A stretch of 36,674 nt of DNA from a bacterium (GTDB lineage: Bacteria; Actinomycetota; Acidimicrobiia; Acidimicrobiales; Bin134): assembly GCA_028819295.1 (NCBI GenBank), contig JAPPMA010000063.1:18017-54690 (forward strand), given 5' to 3'. The notes under the pieces are model-generated. The model did not search any database, was not told where the DNA came from, and saw only the letters and a program-made list of their open reading frames with translations. Below are positions 32,539 through 36,674 of this stretch, in pieces; positions within the stretch are counted from its first letter, which is position 1, and every line of letters starts with the position of its first letter. The translations under genes were made by a program, and so were the position numbers.

Positions 32539-33711
32539 ATGGACCCGGTCCGCAATCCCTACAACCCAGGAGCGGGTGTTCGCCCCCCAGCTCTGGTGGG
32601 ACGGGATGAAGAGCTTCGATCATTTGATGTGGCAGTGCAGCGGCTCGGAAGGGGTCGCCATGATCGGAGCATTCTGTTATCTGGACTTCGGGGGGTGGGC
32701 AAGACCGTTTTGTTGCAGGAGTTCGGCCGCATCGCCCATGGGCATCAGTGGGTTCACCAACATGTCGAAGCCACAGAGGGCTTCGAGTTGACAGAGGCGA
32801 TGGCACTTCTGGCTCGCAATGCCATCTTGCGCCTGTCGCCTGGAAAGCGAATAGCCGAGAATACCCGCCGCGCCCTAGGCGCGCTCAGGGCGTTCCAAGT
32901 TCGATGGGAGCTTCCCGAAGGTGCAGGCGTCGTTGCTGAGATCGACCCGCTCTTCGGCTGGGCCGACTCGGGCAGGTTGGACAATGATCTGGGCGATCTC
33001 TTTGCCGAACTCGGTCAGCTAGCCCGCGACCACCAAAGAGGAGTGCTGTTCACAATTGACGAGATGCAGTATCTGGCAAGAGACCGCCTTGGGGCATTGA
33101 TCACGGCCCTGCATCGAGTGAGCCAGCTTCAACTTCCGCTCGTTGTGGCTGGCGCAGGGCTGCCTTCATTGCTCGCCTTGGTGGGTGATGCCAGGAGCTA
33201 CGCTGAGCGGCTGTTCGCATTCCGGACGATCAACAGCCTCAATCACGAAGAAGCGATAGCGGCCTTGGCCGTGCCTTCCGAGCAGGAGGAAGTTGAATGG
33301 CAGACTGCGGCGCTCAACGCGGCGATTGAAGCCACCAAGGGATATCCCTATTTCTTGCAGGAGATCGGCAAGCACACCTGGGAGCTAGCTCCCGGACCAG
33401 ACCAGATCACGGCCGATGACGTTGAGATTGCCCTTCCCGTGGCCACCGAAGGTCTGGATTCAGGATTCTTCCGGGTTCGCGTGGATCGCACGACCGCGGC
33501 TGAGCGGGACTACCTCAAAGCGATGGCGTCGCTGGGCCCAGGACCGCACAGCACAGGCGACATCGCTTCCGTTCTGGACAAGACCACCCCCCAGGTAAAC
33601 CAGTTCCGAGATGCCCTCATCAAAAGGGGCCTGTGCTACTCCCCCCGTCACGGCCACATAGACTTCACCGTGCCCATGTTCGGGGACTTCATCATGCGCC
33701 GCCTCCACTGA
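32539..33711 (+). CDS. AAA/STAND-like P-loop ATPase
   Basis: This 390-residue ATPase has a short N-terminal VGRDEELRSFD box, Walker A GLRGVGKT (residues 49-56) and Walker B VLFTIDE (169-175) followed by MQYL. A sensor-like VVAGAGLPSLLALVG and a C-terminal helical/winged-helix region (AERDYLKAMASLGPG..., STGDIASVLDKTTPQVNQFRDALIKRGL) complete it. The order (P-loop then winged helix) is that of archaeal-type ATPases and STAND-like regulators. No effector domain (TIR, nuclease, protease) is fused. It stands among restriction genes, so a defence or regulatory role is possible but unproven. Confidence 0.8.
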   Translation: MDPVRNPYNPGAGVRPPALVGRDEELRSFDVAVQRLGRGRHDRSILLSGLRGVGKTVLLQEFGRIAHGHQWVHQHVEATEGFELTEAMALLARNAILRLSPGKRIAENTRRALGALRAFQVRWELPEGAGVVAEIDPLFGWADSGRLDNDLGDLFAELGQLARDHQRGVLFTIDEMQYLARDRLGALITALHRVSQLQLPLVVAGAGLPSLLALVGDARSYAERLFAFRTINSLNHEEAIAALAVPSEQEEVEWQTAALNAAIEATKGYPYFLQEIGKHTWELAPGPDQITADDVEIALPVATEGLDSGFFRVRVDRTTAAERDYLKAMASLGPGPHSTGDIASVLDKTTPQVNQFRDALIKRGLCYSPRHGHIDFTVPMFGDFIMRRLH

Positions 33712-33884
33712 AGAAGCCCACTGTCACCAGCCCGTCTCTTTCAACCACCGATTGCGGAGTTCTCCCGAAGTGAGGACAGAACAGGCTGTTAGACACCAGG
33801 CTCGGTGAACTCCACCGGTGGCAATCAGCCCAAACCACCTACAATGAACTCTGTCGCGACCACCAATAGAGCTTGCCCTCCTTA

Positions 33885-35051
33885 TCAGCGTCTCGGTGGC
33901 GGGGTTGGGGGTTGTTGCCAGGGGGGTCGGAGGTAAGGCCGTCCGGTGTCGGGGTGATTTTCGACGGTGTGGTTTCGGTGGTGGGCCTTGTGGTGGCAGT
34001 CGTGACAGAGCAGCACGAGGTTGTCTTGTTGGGTAGGTCCGTCGTGTTGCCATTCGATGATGTGGTGGGAGACGCACCATTCCGGTTCGGCCCGACAGCC
34101 GATGCACCCCTGGTCTCGGGCGGTGATGATGGCTCGGAGTTGAGGGCTGGGGTGGCGTTGACGGCCCAGTGAGAGGCATTGGAGGTCGGCGTCGAAGATG
34201 CCGGTGAGGATTTCGGCATCACAGGCCAGCTTGCGGAACTCGCCCTGGGGAAGCGGCGTGCCGTCGGCCAGGCGGGGATTGCCAAGCTGGCGGTCGATGG
34301 CGTCGTAGTCGGCCAAGATCAACAAGCTGGTCGGCTGGGGCTGTTCGGCCTCACCGTCGCTGGTGCGGGTGAGCAGCTCAGCGATGGCATCGGCTCGGCG
34401 ATGGCGGGCCTCAAGCCGCTCGCGGCCGGTAGTGGCGTGCCAGGCCATATCTGTCTTGTGGTTCAATGCGGCCCGGATTCCCTGGGCGGTGACAGGATCG
34501 AACAAAGCGAACAGCCGCCACATCCCGTCGTCTGTTTCGGTGAAGCTCGCGGTGCGGGCCTTCCGCTGGCGCTCGTAGCGCTTGGCGATAGCGTCGTCGC
34601 CCGCTAGTTCGTCTTGGTGCTCACGAACGGTGCGCCGCAGTTGTTCCGGCGTCTCGGTCTCGGCTGCGGCCAGCATCTTGGGCTCATCCAACGGCCCAGT
34701 CTGGGCGGCCGCGCCCAGGATGCGGGCATGCTCAGACGTGATTCGGCTGTCAGCCAGCGCCCCTCGGGTAGCGGGCAACGACTCGAGCTGCTCCGCGTCG
34801 CGCATGGTGCGCTGAGCCTGCTGGCCGGATTGGCGAAGCTCAGACTTCAGGGTATTGGCAGTGTCATAGGGCGTGGTGCGCCGCTTCTTCTCCGCCACCG
34901 CCTCGGCCAAGAACCCGTCTAGCTGATTCCGACCCCGCCCAATCTGGCGCAACCGCAAATCCAGCCCAGCATCATCCAACCCCGCAACGTCCACCACGTC
35001 AACATGTACACCCGTAGCGGCGTTATCCCTGGTCAACACCTTGGAACCCAT
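33885..35051 (-). CDS. DUF222 / 13E12-type HNH endonuclease
   Basis: This 388-residue protein has a long helical DUF222 region (LDLRLRQIGRGRNQLDGFLAEAVAEKKRRTT, LADSRITSEHARIL, then FALFDPVTAQGIRAALNHKTD). A C-terminal HNH nuclease (CIGCRAEPEWCVSHHIIEWQHDG, NLVLLCHDCHHKAHHRNHTV) follows, with the paired Cys motifs and His-His. Such 13E12-repeat proteins are abundant and multicopy in actinobacteria; their role is unclear. ATG 35051 is preferred because TAGACT is 7 nt before it. ATG 35087 adds 12 residues in the same frame. The 173 nt between this gene and the ATPase hold nothing I recognise. Confidence 0.85.
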   Translation of the reverse strand: MGSKVLTRDNAATGVHVDVVDVAGLDDAGLDLRLRQIGRGRNQLDGFLAEAVAEKKRRTTPYDTANTLKSELRQSGQQAQRTMRDAEQLESLPATRGALADSRITSEHARILGAAAQTGPLDEPKMLAAAETETPEQLRRTVREHQDELAGDDAIAKRYERQRKARTASFTETDDGMWRLFALFDPVTAQGIRAALNHKTDMAWHATTGRERLEARHRRADAIAELLTRTSDGEAEQPQPTSLLILADYDAIDRQLGNPRLADGTPLPQGEFRKLACDAEILTGIFDADLQCLSLGRQRHPSPQLRAIITARDQGCIGCRAEPEWCVSHHIIEWQHDGPTQQDNLVLLCHDCHHKAHHRNHTVENHPDTGRPYLRPPWQQPPTPPPRR

Positions 35052-35058
35052 GTCAACA

Positions 35059-35064
35059 AGTCTA
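35059..35064 (-). promoter_or_regulatory. -10 box TAGACT for the DUF222-HNH gene
   Basis: TAGACT on the minus strand lies 7 nt before ATG 35051. Confidence 0.45.
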
Positions 35065-35158
35065 CCGAAGCCAGTGACAACATCCATCTGCGCCCGCGCC
35101 GGTCAGCATCTTCGTTGCTATTGATACCCTCTGTTGGGGAGATTAGAAGGGGGATTCA

Positions 35159-36115
35159 ATGACCGAAGCCCAGTCCTATCCGCTCCAGGACTGGCTCAAT
35201 CGGATACGAGGGCTGAACCAGTGGAAGCAAGGGGGCAAGCGCGCCCCCAACAAACCGTTGTTGCTTCTGTATGCACTAGGCAAACTCCATAACAACGGAA
35301 ACTCTCGAGTTGTGTTTGAGTCGGATGAGGTTCGCCTCAAGCAAATGCTTGAAGACTTTGGGCCGCCGCGTCCGGGCGGCCACAGTCCCGAATACGCATT
35401 CAGTCGGATGGATAGAGACAGAATCTGGGAGATCGACACATCAGACGGAGCCTCCCCTGCGGTCGACAGCCGCCGCGCTCTGATAGAAGCAAACGCGGTA
35501 GGCCGATTGCCGGACAACGACGAGGAGCTTCTGAAGTCGCGTCCCGAGCTGCTCTATCAGACGGTGCAGACGCTCTTGCGCGGCAACTGGCCCGACAGCT
35601 TGCACTCTGAGATATGCGAGAGGGTTGGGCTTGACTTCGAGTCAGTTCTCGCAGGTGACACGGCAGTAGTCGACACGACCGCCGATTCCGCAGCGTCCGG
35701 CAGGCAGGCCGAGCAGAAGCGCGATCCAGACTTCAGACCCCAAGTATTGAGGGCCTATGAGTATCAATGTGCAATGTGTGGGTGGGATGCCCGACTGAGT
35801 GATTCTTCTGTCGCTTTAGAGGCCGCGCATATTCGGTGGAAGGCGTATCAGGGCCCCGATGACCCCAGGAACGGGGTTTGCCTTTGCGTGCTGCACCACC
35901 GTCTGTTCGATCGTGGTGTGCTGGGGATCTCTCCTGATCTCAGAATCAAGGTGTCGCAAGACTTCAACGGCAGAGGAAGGCCAGCTCAGCTCGTGATCGA
36001 ACTCGCCAACCAAGAGCTCACTCCGCCACAAGCCTCCGGCCAGCGCCCCGACGAGCAGTACATCCATTGGCACCAAACACAAGTGTTCAAGTCTCCTGCC
36101 CGAGTGCCACATTGA
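35159..36115 (+). CDS. phosphorothioate-DNA-dependent HNH restriction endonuclease (SBD-HNH)
   Basis: This 318-residue protein combines an N-terminal sulfur-binding domain-like part with a C-terminal HNH nuclease, as in ScoMcrA-type type IV enzymes that cut phosphorothioated DNA. The SBD signature is visible: DWLNRIRGLNQW, then GKRAPNKPLLLLYALGKL (residues 26-43), FGPPRPGGHSPEYAFSRM and RIWEI. The nuclease has Cys204/Cys207, His224, Asn238 and His246-His247 (CLCVLHHRLFDRG). No dnd or ssp genes are visible, which fits a stand-alone enzyme against foreign modified DNA. The start has AGAAGGGGG as ribosome-binding site about 7 nt upstream. GC appears lower than the core genes. An IS30-type element follows 17 nt after the stop. 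Confidence 0.82.
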   Translation: MTEAQSYPLQDWLNRIRGLNQWKQGGKRAPNKPLLLLYALGKLHNNGNSRVVFESDEVRLKQMLEDFGPPRPGGHSPEYAFSRMDRDRIWEIDTSDGASPAVDSRRALIEANAVGRLPDNDEELLKSRPELLYQTVQTLLRGNWPDSLHSEICERVGLDFESVLAGDTAVVDTTADSAASGRQAEQKRDPDFRPQVLRAYEYQCAMCGWDARLSDSSVALEAAHIRWKAYQGPDDPRNGVCLCVLHHRLFDRGVLGISPDLRIKVSQDFNGRGRPAQLVIELANQELTPPQASGQRPDEQYIHWHQTQVFKSPARVPH

Positions 36116-36132
36116 TCGGCGCTCGCTGGGCG

Positions 36133-36156
36133 GATTCAATCGGTCGTCGCAACACC
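36133..36156 (+). mobile_element. possible left terminal repeat of an IS30 element
   Basis: The stretch ending CGTCGCAACACC lies 18 nt before the transposase ATG and resembles, from memory, terminal sequences of actinobacterial IS30 elements. The right end is outside the window, so the inverted repeat cannot be confirmed. Confidence 0.35.
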
Positions 36157-36174
36157 TTGATTTGGAGGTGTTTG

Positions 36175-36674
36175 ATGGTTCGCCGACAACAAGTGGCGGG
36201 TCGGGCGATGCGGCTGAAGTTGAGGTCGTCCGGTCATCCGAGGTTTCATCGGAGCGTCGAAGCGGCGTTCTGGGCGGAGGTTGCCGAGGGTTCGCTGCCC
36301 GAGGAGGCGTCGGCGGTGGCCGGTGTGGTGCAGGCTGTGGGCGCGCGGTGGTTCCGCGACGCTGGCGGCATGCCGCCGTTCGACGTCAACAGCCGGCCTT
36401 CGGGCCGCTGCCTGTGTTTCGCCGGGCGTGAGGAGATCGCTCTGCTGTGTGCCCAAGGCAAGGGGGTGCGCGAGATTGCACGGGCGGTTGGCCGTGACCC
36501 GGGGACGATTTCTCGTGGGCTGCGCCGCAATGCGGCGACCCGTGGCGGGAAGATCGAGTATCGGGCGCCGGTCGCGCCATGGAAGGCGGACATGGCCGCT
36601 CGGAGGCCCAAGGTCCCGGAGCTGGTTGCGGGCAAGCGGCTCTGCGCCTACGTCGAGGACCGGCTCTCGGGCCG
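36175..36674 (+). CDS. IS30-family transposase, 5' part
   Basis: This frame is open to the window end (166 codons seen), from ATG 36175 with GGAGG upstream. After a basic N-terminus (MVRRQQVAGRAMRLKLRSSG) come EAAFWAEVAEG and a first helical repeat. Then comes the IS30 helix-turn-helix FAGREEIALLCAQGKGVREIARAVGRDPGTISRGLRRNA, followed by APVAPWKADMAARRPKVPEL. These match the DNA-binding half of IS30 transposases. The catalytic DDE part lies beyond the edge. The element sits directly behind the restriction gene at the window end, as expected where a repeated IS breaks an assembly. Confidence 0.85.
   Translation, partial: MVRRQQVAGRAMRLKLRSSGHPRFHRSVEAAFWAEVAEGSLPEEASAVAGVVQAVGARWFRDAGGMPPFDVNSRPSGRCLCFAGREEIALLCAQGKGVREIARAVGRDPGTISRGLRRNAATRGGKIEYRAPVAPWKADMAARRPKVPELVAGKRLCAYVEDRLSG

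Noticed and set aside
36136..36456. Minus-strand frames opposite the IS30 transposase
   Set aside because: Shadows of the forward frame, which runs off the window end and shows the IS30 helix-turn-helix.
1..36674. tRNA, rRNA, riboswitch or CRISPR array
   Set aside because: No tRNA-like cloverleaf, no regularly spaced repeats with spacers and no recognised RNA motif seen by eye; a computed search could still find one.

Overview
The window is high-GC DNA from an actinomycete-type bacterium. Supporting signs are a compact nuo operon with F420-free, standard Complex I subunits, 13E12/DUF222 HNH proteins, an actinobacterial-style hemE-hemY pair and many genes with a TANNNT box only 6-7 nt before the start codon (leaderless transcripts). 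A member of the class Acidimicrobiia is my best guess, but it is not proven. The left edge lies exactly on a 55-nt repeat and the right edge lies inside an IS30-type transposase, so the window may be a whole assembly contig bounded by repeats.

Layout. (1) 1-11889: nuoF-G-H-I-J-K-L-M-N, the 3' two thirds of a Complex I operon, all on + and almost all translationally coupled. (2) 11890-14263: a decayed vapBC remnant under an intact dyad operator, then an AbiE-like toxin/antitoxin pair on the minus strand whose antitoxin carries an IS1595-transposase-like zinc ribbon. (3) 14338-18243 (-): a ThDP enzyme, a PQQ-type sugar dehydrogenase lipoprotein and the acyl-CoA thioesterase TesB. (4) 18338-20644 (+): GtrA-like membrane protein, SAM methyltransferase, DUF1214 protein. 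(5) 20659-24405: a MazEF-like pair with a palindromic operator, Vsr endonuclease, Cu/Zn superoxide dismutase lipoprotein, and a three-gene restriction-modification cluster with lower GC. (6) 24424-27515 (-): glycosyltransferase, methyltransferase and alpha/alpha-toroid protein, probably one operon. (7) 27591-31975: dtd (+), then hemE, hemY and lnt on the minus strand. (8) 32164-36674: small acidic protein, AAA/STAND-like ATPase, DUF222-HNH protein, a probable phosphorothioate-DNA-dependent HNH restriction enzyme, and the start of an IS30 element.

The most unusual signal is recurrent: at nuoE/F, nuoF/G, nuoG/H, nuoL/M and hemY/lnt the stop-start overlap between two genes has been expanded into a relay. 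A tiny ORF starts on the stop of the upstream gene and ends on the start of the downstream gene. In several cases this mini-ORF begins like the downstream protein and ends like the upstream one, as expected if the overlap junction was tandemly duplicated. A similar 72-bp duplication sits at the start of the gene at 32164. The second recurring signal is the leaderless promoter geometry at about ten gene starts. It allowed several start codons to be reassigned.
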